Positions 17,242 through 25,300 of a stretch of DNA of 64,000 bases are shown here, in pieces. Position numbers and translations under genes: made by a program. The DNA is from Sphingobacterium puteale. GTDB lineage: Bacteria > Bacteroidota > Bacteroidia > Sphingobacteriales > Sphingobacteriaceae. The notes below the pieces were generated by a model. That model searched no databases. It was not told where the DNA came from and saw only the letters and a program-made list of their open reading frames with translations. The stretch's first letter is position 1. Each line of letters starts with the position of its first letter. Location of the stretch: the NCBI RefSeq assembly GCF_003627955.1, contig NZ_RBWS01000021.1, positions 1-64,000 of the forward strand. The letters run 5' to 3'.

Positions 17242-19143
17242 TTAATCATGTGTCAGAACCACCTCCAAAAACTTAACGGCCTCCATCCCAACAATATTTT
17301 TTACATGGAGTTCCATTGACTGCTTTCCGGCCGGAATATCTATTTGTCCGAGCATAAGGGAGTTTCCATAGCTGCTTTTAGGCGATGCCGGATCAATGGT
17401 GAAGTTGATTTCTTTTCCGGCTATTTTTAAAACCATATCCCCGCCTGTATTTTCCACATCCTTGACATAGCGTACCGCGACTTTAAACCGCGCAGATTTC
17501 AACACATTAATATCCCATCCGAGATACTGATTGCTATTTTTCCATCCGGATACATAGTAACGGTCTCTTTTTCCATCCCCGAATTTCATCGGTTCTCCAT
17601 ATTGTTTTGCATAAAATGACAATAAACGATTTTCCGCAATTTGCACATCAACGTATATCAGACCATTAGATTCAGGCGCAACGCTATCCCGCTTTAACTG
17701 AACAGCAATAACTTCGTCTGCCCAATCATCTCCTATTTGATCCAATGGAATATGGAGTCCGGCAGTATCTGAAGTATGACCTTTGATCCTTCTCTTTGAA
17801 GACAGTAGAGAAATGGATTTAACCGCCATCGTAAGTCCACCTACAGTTAATCTCTCTCCTTTCGGCTTTTTAAAGACATGCAAATACAAAGTGCTGTTTC
17901 TTTTTGTGATCACTCCCCATTGTTGACGCGATAAGGGCGAAGGCGTCACATCGACGACACTTTCCTTATTCTTTGCCATCCATGTGGCTATTCCTTCCAA
18001 AATAGTCACATCAGCTGCATCAATGCTACCATCGCCTTTCGGGCCAATATTCATTAGGATATTTCCACCCATAGCAGTGGCTTTGGCCAACAATTGGATA
18101 AAATGTGCCGCTGGTTTGTGATTTTTATCCGTCGAGGAATAGCCGTATGAATCATTCGTCGTGGGAATAGCCTCCCAATAAGCTCCTGCAGGGACGGGAT
18201 AAAACTCTTCCGGTCGATCAGCAGTATTCAAATAATCACCGTAATTCCGGTCACCTGTGCGCGCTAATCGTCCGTTAACAACGATAGCGGGGTCAGTATC
18301 CCGGATTGCTTGCAGAATTCTTAAATTCTCGGATAACGGCAGCTTATGCGGTGTATCGAACCAGAGCAAATCGGGATGATATCTATGGATCAGCTCTTTT
18401 ATTTGCGGAATCGCCTTTTCATCGACGTAGCGTTTTGCTTTAGGCAACCATTCCGGATGACTGTCAAACCAATTTGCTCCTCCCAGCAATTTGTCCCCAC
18501 CCGGGTTATCATAATCCCAGTCATTTCCCGGTGCATCGGGATGCTCCCAGTCGAATGCATGAGAATAATAAAATCCGAATAACAAACCATGTTTATGGCA
18601 AGCTTGTGCCAGTTGCATCAATGGATCCTTTTTTAATGCAGTACTCTTTATCGAATAAACACTAGCATATTGTGATGGATACATGGCAAAGCCATCATGA
18701 TGTTTCGCGGTGATCATAAAATACTTCATACCGGCATTTTTCGCCAAGATTACCCATTCTTCAGCGTTAAATTTTTCGGGATTAAATCTGGCGGCAGAAT
18801 CCAGGTATTCCTGACGAGGGATTTGCATGACACGCATAAGATGTTCGGCATACCCTCCTCCTTTTTTCCCCTTCCAGACATTACCATATTGCGAATAAAC
18901 ACCCCAGTGAACAAACATGCCAAAGGTGGCCTTTTTCCATTTTTGAACACGCCGTCTTTGTCCTGTTACAGATTGCTTCCACCAGCCTGTCTCCGCAGCT
19001 GATATCGCAAGACTGTCCCTTGCAGTAGGATCATTAAACATCGCTGCTGCTTCATTTCCCCTATTGGCATTTTTAACCTGCCCAACGCCCACCATCACAG
19101 CTGCTGAAAGCACTAAAACAAGGCAATACCTAGTATTGATCAT
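17242..19143 (-). CDS. Secreted alpha-L-fucosidase, GH29
   Basis: A 633-residue exported glycoside hydrolase that releases alpha-linked L-fucose. A signal peptide (about 1-22) precedes the barrel, which shows FGMFVHWGVYSQYG, the AKHHDGFAMYPS motif and LLWFDTP with the predicted nucleophile D263. A C-terminal beta-rich module, from about residue 480, has the look of a carbohydrate-binding or NPCBM-like domain (YVSGWKNSNQYLGWDIN). The longer frame begins at 19206, but the ATG at 19143 puts the signal peptide first. No SusCD pair or sulfatase is adjacent, so it probably acts on soluble or surface fucosides alone. Confidence 0.9.
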   Translation of the reverse strand: MINTRYCLVLVLSAAVMVGVGQVKNANRGNEAAAMFNDPTARDSLAISAAETGWWKQSVTGQRRRVQKWKKATFGMFVHWGVYSQYGNVWKGKKGGGYAEHLMRVMQIPRQEYLDSAARFNPEKFNAEEWVILAKNAGMKYFMITAKHHDGFAMYPSQYASVYSIKSTALKKDPLMQLAQACHKHGLLFGFYYSHAFDWEHPDAPGNDWDYDNPGGDKLLGGANWFDSHPEWLPKAKRYVDEKAIPQIKELIHRYHPDLLWFDTPHKLPLSENLRILQAIRDTDPAIVVNGRLARTGDRNYGDYLNTADRPEEFYPVPAGAYWEAIPTTNDSYGYSSTDKNHKPAAHFIQLLAKATAMGGNILMNIGPKGDGSIDAADVTILEGIATWMAKNKESVVDVTPSPLSRQQWGVITKRNSTLYLHVFKKPKGERLTVGGLTMAVKSISLLSSKRRIKGHTSDTAGLHIPLDQIGDDWADEVIAVQLKRDSVAPESNGLIYVDVQIAENRLLSFYAKQYGEPMKFGDGKRDRYYVSGWKNSNQYLGWDINVLKSARFKVAVRYVKDVENTGGDMVLKIAGKEINFTIDPASPKSSYGNSLMLGQIDIPAGKQSMELHVKNIVGMEAVKFLEVVLTHD

Positions 19144-19359
19144 AAGTTTCGATATTATAATTGTCTCTTTAAGCCGAACGCAAGCACAGAGAGGCGTATG
19201 GTTCAACTGTAATCATGTATACTATTGCCAAAAATAACTTAAAACGAAATGAATAAGGTGTAATCTTTGTTCATTTTAGGGTAATAAGCACATAAGTCAA
19301 AAAAGATAAAACCTATCCAGCCCTGCACTGTTTATCTTATATTATAAACTTAAGGACGC

Positions 19360-19710
19360 ATGAGCAATTCTTCAGATTATTGGCATGTTCAAACCGGGTC
19401 GAAAGGCAACACCAGTGAAATCTTTATCAAAGTCACCAAAGACGGTCAGTATATTTTACACGGACAAGTACCCTTTCATTTGCAATACATCATTCCGGAT
19501 CCTCTGGGCCCCAAACCGTCAGACCCTTTGCTGTTGTGGGCAATCGGCCAACAAACCATTTTCGAGATGGTAAACATGCTTCCATGGAATTTCAGCATGG
19601 GCTCAATAGGTACGCTCAAAAATTGCATCTTGACATTTACTGTTTCTAAAATGTTGTCTCTTTGGCCTATTTTTATTCCAAGGAGATACAAGCTATCGGT
19701 ATTTATATAA
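19360..19710 (+). CDS. Hypothetical protein, unrecognised
   Basis: A 116-residue frame starting ATG after AAGGACGC, a weak ribosome-binding-like sequence. I recognise no family. The first ~65 residues look protein-like (EIFIKVTKDGQYILHG), while the end (FIPRRYKLSVFI) looks like out-of-frame sequence. Other frames of similar length overlap it. It may be a decayed gene or not coding. It lies 27 nt before the SRPBCC gene. Confidence 0.3.
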   Translation: MSNSSDYWHVQTGSKGNTSEIFIKVTKDGQYILHGQVPFHLQYIIPDPLGPKPSDPLLLWAIGQQTIFEMVNMLPWNFSMGSIGTLKNCILTFTVSKMLSLWPIFIPRRYKLSVFI

Positions 19711-19737
19711 TATTTGTTTAAAATTTATTTTAAAATC

Positions 19738-20184
19738 ATGGAAAAGCTAACTGCAAAAGCAAGCATTCAGATTCAAAAACCCGTCCATGAAGTTTTTGAA
19801 GCCATCGTTGATCCGAATAAAATGAATCATTATTTTATTAAGTCCTCAACTGGACGATTAGAGACCGGGAAAACCGTAGAATGGACTTTCCCCGAATTCC
19901 CCGACAGTTTTCCAGTAACCGGAAAAACAATTCACCCGGACAGCTATATTTCGTTTGACTGGAGCGGTGGGATCGCCAACCAGCTGGTTGAAATCAACCT
20001 GTCTGCCTTTGGGGAAGACGCTACCGTCGTCAAAATTACGGAACATGAAATGAACAACGATCAAGATGGCATTTTGATCATGATGCGACAAACGGAAGGA
20101 TGGGCAAACTTTCTGGCTTGCATGAAGGCTTATCTCGAATATAATATCAATCTTCGAAAAGGTGCATTTGATTTTATGTTTTAA
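19738..20184 (+). CDS. SRPBCC / AHSA1-family protein
   Basis: A 148-residue single-domain START-like protein. It opens with KASIQIQKPVHEVFEAIVDPNKM, the typical SRPBCC first strand and helix, continues with a beta region (PVTGKTIHPDSYISFDW) and ends with the long C-terminal helix TEGWANFLACMKAYLEY. Such proteins bind hydrophobic ligands; the ligand is unknown. The ATG at 19738 is chosen because an upstream frame from 19714 adds only residues not expected in the family. It heads a four-gene run of small proteins (19738-21867) with gaps of 4-27 nt. Confidence 0.85.
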   Translation: MEKLTAKASIQIQKPVHEVFEAIVDPNKMNHYFIKSSTGRLETGKTVEWTFPEFPDSFPVTGKTIHPDSYISFDWSGGIANQLVEINLSAFGEDATVVKITEHEMNNDQDGILIMMRQTEGWANFLACMKAYLEYNINLRKGAFDFMF

Positions 20185-20198
20185 CAACAATTAGGGCG

Positions 20199-20633
20199 AT
20201 GGCGGTAAACAAAACTTCCTATACAGAAAAGAATGTAAATGACTTTATTCAAGAAATATCGGATGTGCAAAAAAGAGAAGACAGTATCCGGCTTATCCAT
20301 CTGATGCATTCCGTCTCAAATGAAGCCCCAAAGATGTTTGGCGGATCCATCATTGGCTTTGGACAGTATCATTATATATACGCGAGCGGACACGAAGGTT
20401 ATGTGCCTTTGATAGGCTTCAGCCCGCGAAAAGCGGCGATCTCGCTTTATGTGTATACCGGACTTGACGAACATAGACTACTGGTGGAAAAATTGGGTAA
20501 ATTCAAACAAGGAAAAGCCTGTATTTATATTAAAAAACTAACTGATATCAATACGGATCATCTGACCACATTAATGCAGGAGACTATCCAATTTTTATCA
20601 ACAAAATACACAAGGATCAAGGATCAGGAATAA
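20199..20633 (+). CDS. DUF1801 domain protein
   Basis: A 144-residue single DUF1801 protein. The family pattern is visible: DVQKREDSIRLIHLMHSVSNEAPKMFG, then SIIGFGQYHYIYASGHEG and LIGFSPRKAAISLYVY. The structure resembles YdhG/YdeI proteins; function is unknown. It starts 14 nt after the SRPBCC gene and ends 4 nt before the next DUF1801-containing gene, so the three are very likely co-transcribed. Confidence 0.85.
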   Translation: MAVNKTSYTEKNVNDFIQEISDVQKREDSIRLIHLMHSVSNEAPKMFGGSIIGFGQYHYIYASGHEGYVPLIGFSPRKAAISLYVYTGLDEHRLLVEKLGKFKQGKACIYIKKLTDINTDHLTTLMQETIQFLSTKYTRIKDQE

Positions 20634-20637
20634 TAGT

Positions 20638-21567
20638 ATGACAAGCAGCATTTCAACAATCGACGCGTATATAAACCAATTTGAGGGGGATAAGAAAGCA
20701 TATCTCATCCAGATCTACAAACTTATTGCCGGGATGGTCCCCACCGCGGCCACAGAAACCATTTCCTACCAGATGCCTACCTTTCGATTGAATGGCAATC
20801 TGATTCATTTTGCCATGAATAAGCAGCATCTCGGAATATACCCGGGGCCGGACGCCATTGAACATTTCGCTCCCCGGCTCAAAGCTTTCAAAACAACAAA
20901 AGGCGCCATTCAGATTCCCATAGACCAACCCATACCCGAAAAAATCATTCTGGAAATTGTTGCCTTCAATATCGAAAAACTCAGAGATAAGCAAGGTCCC
21001 AACTGGCATAAAAACCGTGGGAATTGGCTGCAAGCAGAAGAAATGATGCAACAGATCATGTTAAAAACCACACTGAAAAAAGAATTCAAATGGGGAAGTT
21101 ACGTTTATACACACAAAGGAAAGAATGTTATCGGATGGGGCGGTTTCAAAAACTTTTTCTCCCTCTGGTTCTATAACGGCGTATTTTTAGAAGATAAGGA
21201 AAATGTTCTGATCAGTGCTTCAGAAGGAAAAACCAAAGCACTCCGCCAATGGCGTTTTAAGGATGTGAATGAGATGGATAGTGCCAAAATTGAAGCGTAC
21301 ATCCAAGAATCTATTCAAACTGTTGACGAAGGAAAAGAAATTAAACCGGTAAAAAAAGAAGTTATCCCTCCATCCGGTCTGTTACAGGAAGCGCTTCGTT
21401 CAGATAAGGTATTTCATGAGCATTTCAATGCCTTAACTCCCGGAAAACAAAAAGAATATATCCAATATATTAGCGAGGCTAAACAGGAAAAAACTAAATT
21501 ATCCCGCCTGGAAAAAATCAGGCCGATGATTATTGCCAATAAAGGATTAAATGATAAATATAAATAA
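20638..21567 (+). CDS. Tandem DUF1801 - YdeI-type fusion protein
   Basis: A 309-residue protein. Residues 1-115 form one DUF1801 domain (DAYINQFEGDKKAYLIQIYKLI, SYQMPTFRLNGNLIHFAMNKQHLGIYPG). Residues about 130-240 form a second, YdeI-like domain (EFKWGSYVYTHKGKNVIGWGGFKNFFSLWF). The C-terminal 70 residues carry the YdeI/OmpD-associated helical tail (LTPGKQKEYIQYISEAKQEKTKLSRLEKI). Family members have been linked to peptide or stress resistance, but no molecular activity is established. Two such domains in one chain next to a third single-domain gene is a notable local expansion. Confidence 0.82.
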   Translation: MTSSISTIDAYINQFEGDKKAYLIQIYKLIAGMVPTAATETISYQMPTFRLNGNLIHFAMNKQHLGIYPGPDAIEHFAPRLKAFKTTKGAIQIPIDQPIPEKIILEIVAFNIEKLRDKQGPNWHKNRGNWLQAEEMMQQIMLKTTLKKEFKWGSYVYTHKGKNVIGWGGFKNFFSLWFYNGVFLEDKENVLISASEGKTKALRQWRFKDVNEMDSAKIEAYIQESIQTVDEGKEIKPVKKEVIPPSGLLQEALRSDKVFHEHFNALTPGKQKEYIQYISEAKQEKTKLSRLEKIRPMIIANKGLNDKYK

Positions 21568-21594
21568 TGAATTTCAACCAAAAAATATACGCAT

Positions 21595-21867
21595 ATGGGA
21601 AATTCTATTATACCGTCGATCTGGTTTGATCAAAATGCGAAAGAGGCTTTTGATCTATACTGTCAGACCGTTTCAAACAGCCGTGTAACCGGCAACTCCC
21701 CGATCGTTGTCGAGACTTCCGGAGCCGGAGAAGCGCTGATGAAGATGAAAAAAAATCATTATAAAAGATTTAACAGGATAAACTTATCAGCCAATGGCCA
21801 AGCGCTTATGCTTATAATGTGTATAAAAAAAGGGGATAACGATCATCCCCTTTTCTGTATCAGCTAA
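21595..21867 (+). pseudogene. Decayed PhnB/VOC-family gene fragment
   Basis: The first ~40 residues (SIIPSIWFDQNAKEAFDLYCQTVSNSRVT) match the start of a PhnB-like VOC protein (3-demethylubiquinone methyltransferase-like family), normally about 140-160 residues. After about residue 50 the match is lost. The last codons translate the terminator hairpin at 21828-21854, so the present 90-residue frame does not end at a natural coding end. It is most likely a deletion remnant that once extended the upstream DUF1801 operon. Confidence 0.65.
21828..21854. terminator. Bidirectional terminator
   Basis: AAAAGGGGAT (21828-21837) pairs with ATCCCCTTTT (21845-21854) across 7 nt. It can serve the DUF1801 operon (+) and sufE (-). 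Confidence 0.82.
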
Positions 21868-22289
21868 GCATTGACCTGCAATGCCAGTGCATATAATTTC
21901 ATTTGTTTGATCATCGACAATAAACCGTTAGCACGGGTCGGCGACAAATGCTCTTTTAACCCTATTTCATCAACGAAATACAGGTCTGCATCAACAATTT
22001 CTTTTGCCGTATATCCAGACAGTACTTTGACCATCAGACTAACCAGACCTTTGGTGATAATTGCATCACTATCAGCCGTGAAATACACTTTTCCGTCTTT
22101 GACCTCAGGATACAGCCATACCTTGGACTGGCAGCCTTTAATAATATATTCTTCTGTCTTATATTGCTCATCAATTAAAGGAACCTCTTTCCCAAGCTGA
22201 ATGATGTACTCATATTTTTCCATCCAATCGGTAAAGAAAGCAAAATCCTCAATTAATTCATTTTGTATTTCATTAATTGTCATAACCAT
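21864..22289 (-). CDS. sufE: SufE sulfur acceptor
   Basis: A 141-residue SufE. It accepts persulfide sulfur from SufS at C53 (IIKGCQSKVWLY) and passes it to the SufBCD scaffold for Fe-S assembly. Other family text includes DFAFFTDWMEKYEYIIQLGK at the N-terminus and SPTRANGLLSMIKQMK at the end. It lies 5 nt downstream of sufS, forming a two-gene operon. sufBCD are not in the window. Confidence 0.95.
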   Translation of the reverse strand: MVMTINEIQNELIEDFAFFTDWMEKYEYIIQLGKEVPLIDEQYKTEEYIIKGCQSKVWLYPEVKDGKVYFTADSDAIITKGLVSLMVKVLSGYTAKEIVDADLYFVDEIGLKEHLSPTRANGLLSMIKQMKLYALALQVNA

Positions 22290-22294
22290 TTTTA

Positions 22295-23530
22295 TTACAC
22301 CAACATATTGACAGCACGCTGAATGCCTGCCACCAAGATATCTATTTCTTCTTTTGTATTGTAAAGTGCCAATGAAGCCCGAATTGTGCCCGAAATACCA
22401 AAACGGTCCATTACAGGCTGTGCACAGTGGTGACCGGTTCGCACCGCTATTCCCAATTTATCCAAAATTACACCTACATCATAGGGGTGCGTACCTTCGA
22501 TAATGAATGAAATGACGGAGCATTTTTGGTCTGCGGTGCCGATAAATTTCATTCCAGGAATCTGGGACAATTTTTCCAAGGTATAGTCCAACAGCTCGTG
22601 CTCATAAGCTTCGATATTCTTTAAGCCGATTGAATTGATATAGTCAATAGCTTCGTTTAAACAGATTCCAGCTTCGATATTCGGTGTTCCAGCTTCAAAT
22701 TTAAAAGGCAATTCATTATAAGTTGTCTTTTCAAAAGTCACCTCTTTGATCATATCACCGCCACCCTGATAAGGAGGCATCGCATTCAATAACTCTTCCT
22801 TACCATACAACACACCGACACCTGTCGGCCCGTACATTTTATGTCCAGAAAACGCCAAAAAATCAACATCAAGATCCTGCACATCCACCTGAATATGCTG
22901 AACAGCTTGTGCCGCGTCAACCAGGACAACCACTCCCTTGCCATGTGCGATCGAGATCATCTCCTTCACCGGGTTGATCGTTCCCAATGCATTGGAAACG
23001 TAGGTTACTGCAACCAGCTTGGTCCTTTCATTGAATAAATTTTGGTAAGCTTCCATATCAAGCTCCCCCTTGTCATTCATAGGGATAACACGGATTTTAC
23101 ATCCTTTCTCATCGCAGAGCATCTGCCAGGGAACAATATTGGAATGGTGTTCCATCGCAGAAATGATGATCTCATCTCCTGCATGTATAAATGCCCTTCC
23201 ATAACAAGTTGCTACCAGATTGATGCTGTCAGTCGTACCCTTGGTAATGATCACTTGTTTATCTTCGGGGGCATTGATAAAAGATTGAAGCTTTTTACGG
23301 GTAACCTCAAAAGCATCCGTTGATATCTGGCTCAGGTAGTGAACACCTCGGTGTACATTACTGTTCATATCCGTATAATAATGTGCAATGGCATCTATTA
23401 CCGCCTTGGGCTTTTGTGTCGTCGCACCATTATCCAGATAAACCAGGGGTTTGCCATTCACCTCTCTTTTTAGAATAGGAAAATCTGCCCGTATTTTATC
23501 TATGTTATATGTTTCCAAAGTCGTCTCCAT
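22295..23530 (-). CDS. sufS: Cysteine desulfurase SufS
   Basis: A 411-residue type II cysteine desulfurase. The PLP lysine is K231 in SGHKMYGPTG and the catalytic cysteine is C369 in RTGHHCAQP, the SufS-type context. EHHSNIVPWQ and DAAQAVQHIQVDV are also conserved. It converts cysteine to alanine and hands the sulfur to SufE. A TAACTTTG -7 box on the minus strand (23539-23546) ends 8 nt before the ATG, implying a very short leader. Confidence 0.96.
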   Translation of the reverse strand: METTLETYNIDKIRADFPILKREVNGKPLVYLDNGATTQKPKAVIDAIAHYYTDMNSNVHRGVHYLSQISTDAFEVTRKKLQSFINAPEDKQVIITKGTTDSINLVATCYGRAFIHAGDEIIISAMEHHSNIVPWQMLCDEKGCKIRVIPMNDKGELDMEAYQNLFNERTKLVAVTYVSNALGTINPVKEMISIAHGKGVVVLVDAAQAVQHIQVDVQDLDVDFLAFSGHKMYGPTGVGVLYGKEELLNAMPPYQGGGDMIKEVTFEKTTYNELPFKFEAGTPNIEAGICLNEAIDYINSIGLKNIEAYEHELLDYTLEKLSQIPGMKFIGTADQKCSVISFIIEGTHPYDVGVILDKLGIAVRTGHHCAQPVMDRFGISGTIRASLALYNTKEEIDILVAGIQRAVNMLV

Positions 23531-23538
23531 AATTTATA

Positions 23539-23546
23539 CAAAGTTA
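23539..23546 (-). promoter_or_regulatory. Putative -7 element of sufS
   Basis: TAACTTTG on the minus strand matches TAnnTTTG, 8 nt before the sufS ATG. Confidence 0.45.
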
Positions 23547-23724
23547 ATAGTATTTTATCGAATACGGGCTGAGCAATCTGTTTTTTATGTCATTATCAAT
23601 TGCCCAAGCCGGCTGTCCCCCGCAATATAACGTGGCTCAATCCGGTTAAAGAAGCTCCTTTTATCCCCTTTTACCATTTTAAACAATTCTCTCATGCTTT
23701 TATAATTTATTGACGCTATTTATT

Positions 23725-23732
23725 TACCTTTG
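23725..23732 (+). promoter_or_regulatory. Putative -7 element of the acyl-ACP desaturase gene
   Basis: TACCTTTG matches TAnnTTTG and lies 7 nt before the ATG at 23740. It overlaps the longer possible frame from 23710 and so supports the later start. Confidence 0.5.
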
Positions 23733-23739
23733 TAATGAT

Positions 23740-24735
23740 ATGCAAGAATTACCTCTAAATTTACCAGAAGGCTCACGTAAAGAAGTGATGGCCTACTTGG
23801 AGCCTTTCATGTTAAATGAAATGAGCGAATACCTGAAGCCTGTAGAAGAAATGTGGCAACCCGCTGATTTCCTTCCAGACGCTTCAAGGGATACGTTTTT
23901 TGAGGAAATAAGAGATTTACAGGAAAGTGCCAAAGAACTTTCGTATGACTTGGTCGCGGTATTAATTGGCGATACAATTACCGAAGAAGCGCTTCCGACC
24001 TACGAATCGTGGTTGACTATGGTCGAGGATGTCGATAAAAATGAACAAGGTGGATGGATGAAATGGGTTCGTGCCTGGACTGCCGAAGAAAACCGCCACG
24101 GGGATCTATTGAATAAATATCTTTACTTATCCGGAAGAATAGATATGCGTCAGTTTGAGATGTCCACACAATATCTGATACAAGATGGTTTTGATATTGG
24201 GACTGGTGCTGATCCTTACCGTAACTTTATCTATACCTCATTCCAGGAACTTGCCACCAACGTATCCCACCGTCGGGTATCGGGACTTTCCAAAAAAAGT
24301 GGCGATAAGCTTCTAGCGAAGATGTGTGGTGTCATTGCATCGGATGAAGCACGTCACGCCAAGGCCTATATGTCTTTCATATCAAAAGCCCTGACTGTAG
24401 ACCCTAGCGAAGTGATGATAGCTTTTGAAGATATGATGCGTAAGAAAATCGTTATGCCGGCACAGTTTTTAAGAGAAGCAGGCGAACCTCAGGGTGACGC
24501 CTTTGCCCATTTTTCAGATGCTGCACAGCGATTAGGCGTATATACCGCTTTAGATTATGTTGATATCTTGAAAGAACTTAATAATGAGTGGAAGATTGAT
24601 CAAGTTTCAGGACTGAATGATCAGGGAGAAAAAGCAAGAGACTATCTCCTCAAATTACCGGATCGTCTTGCAAGATTAGCAGATCGCATGAAGGTTCCCG
24701 AAAAAGAATATAAATTCAAATGGATATATGGATAA
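23740..24735 (+). CDS. Soluble acyl-ACP desaturase
   Basis: A 331-residue ferritin-like di-iron enzyme of the plant-type stearoyl-ACP desaturase family. Both iron-binding motifs are present: EENRH at 116-120 and DEARH at 202-206. It should introduce a double bond in acyl-ACP using O2 and reduced ferredoxin, making unsaturated fatty acids in the cytoplasm. The start at 23740 (MQELPLNLPEG) is preferred over 23710 because a -7 box lies in between. The gene is divergent from sufS and has a strong terminator; it appears to be transcribed alone. Confidence 0.93.
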   Translation: MQELPLNLPEGSRKEVMAYLEPFMLNEMSEYLKPVEEMWQPADFLPDASRDTFFEEIRDLQESAKELSYDLVAVLIGDTITEEALPTYESWLTMVEDVDKNEQGGWMKWVRAWTAEENRHGDLLNKYLYLSGRIDMRQFEMSTQYLIQDGFDIGTGADPYRNFIYTSFQELATNVSHRRVSGLSKKSGDKLLAKMCGVIASDEARHAKAYMSFISKALTVDPSEVMIAFEDMMRKKIVMPAQFLREAGEPQGDAFAHFSDAAQRLGVYTALDYVDILKELNNEWKIDQVSGLNDQGEKARDYLLKLPDRLARLADRMKVPEKEYKFKWIYG

Positions 24736-24775
24736 ACAAAAAAGCCTGGTTATTTCTAATCAGGCTTTTTTGTTT
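24734..24775 (+). terminator. Terminator of the desaturase gene
   Basis: A 15-bp stem, AAACAAAAAAGCCTG (24734-24748) with CAGGCTTTTTTGTTT (24761-24775), and a 12-nt loop. It begins at the stop codon. Confidence 0.9.
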
Positions 24776-25025
24776 ACTCCTTGCCTCCTTAATTTCTGCG
24801 GCAGTCTTATTCTTATACCTCGGGCCTTATATATACGTTAGGAAAATGGGAAATCTTAGCACAAGAATTACTAGACTTCTCCAAATGTCCGCAGTGCTTT
24901 GAAATTTTTATTTACACATAACACCTACGCCATTATACAACAAAATATAAATAATAAAATTTATTACATGTAAATATGTTACAAATAAGCCGATAAACAC
25001 ACACATACATTAATTCCCCTGAACA

Positions 25026-25240
25026 GAGTCCGAGTATCCCCCATGATTCGACTATCTTTCGACTATACTTCGGGACATATTTGGCCCTCCTCCGCCCCTG
25101 AGAGCAGGTAAGAGAGACCTGTCAATGCTTTACTCGCGTGGTGAATCCGTGTTATACTCGGACTCACCACGGACTCACCACGGACTCACCACGCTCTCAT
25201 TACTGTAACACCCCGAAGCTGATACGACTATATCCCGAAG
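25026..25240. repeat. Cluster of tandem and nested inverted repeats in an intergenic region
   Basis: This part of a ~400-nt gene-free stretch (24903-25300) is less AT-rich than its flanks. CGGACTCACCA occurs three times in tandem (25159-25191). CCCGAAGC(T/A)GATACGA occurs twice at a 22-nt step (from 25212 and 25234). Nested inverted pairs are CTTCGGGA/TCCCGAAG (25068-25075 with 25233-25240), TGAGAGC/GCTCTCA (25099-25105 with 25193-25199) and CGTGGTGA/TCACCACG (25137-25144 with 25164-25171, 25175-25182 or 25186-25193). A 12-bp pair GAGTCCGAGTAT/ATACTCGGACTC (25026-25037 with 25154-25165) crosses these. It could be a structured RNA, a REP-like element or a non-autonomous mobile repeat. Confidence 0.6.
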
Positions 25241-25300
25241 CAGATACGAAACAGACACGAATCACTATCGTAGGAATGGCGGACTTTAAATAGTCAGAAA

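Noticed and set aside
24720..24902. 60-residue frame with hydrophobic stretches downstream of the desaturase
   Set aside because: Its first half translates the desaturase terminator hairpin (24734-24775), and it overlaps the desaturase stop. The apparent membrane segment comes from the T-rich terminator sequence.
25159..25191. Possible CRISPR array from the three tandem repeats
   Set aside because: The 11-bp units are directly adjacent with no spacers, and no cas genes are nearby.
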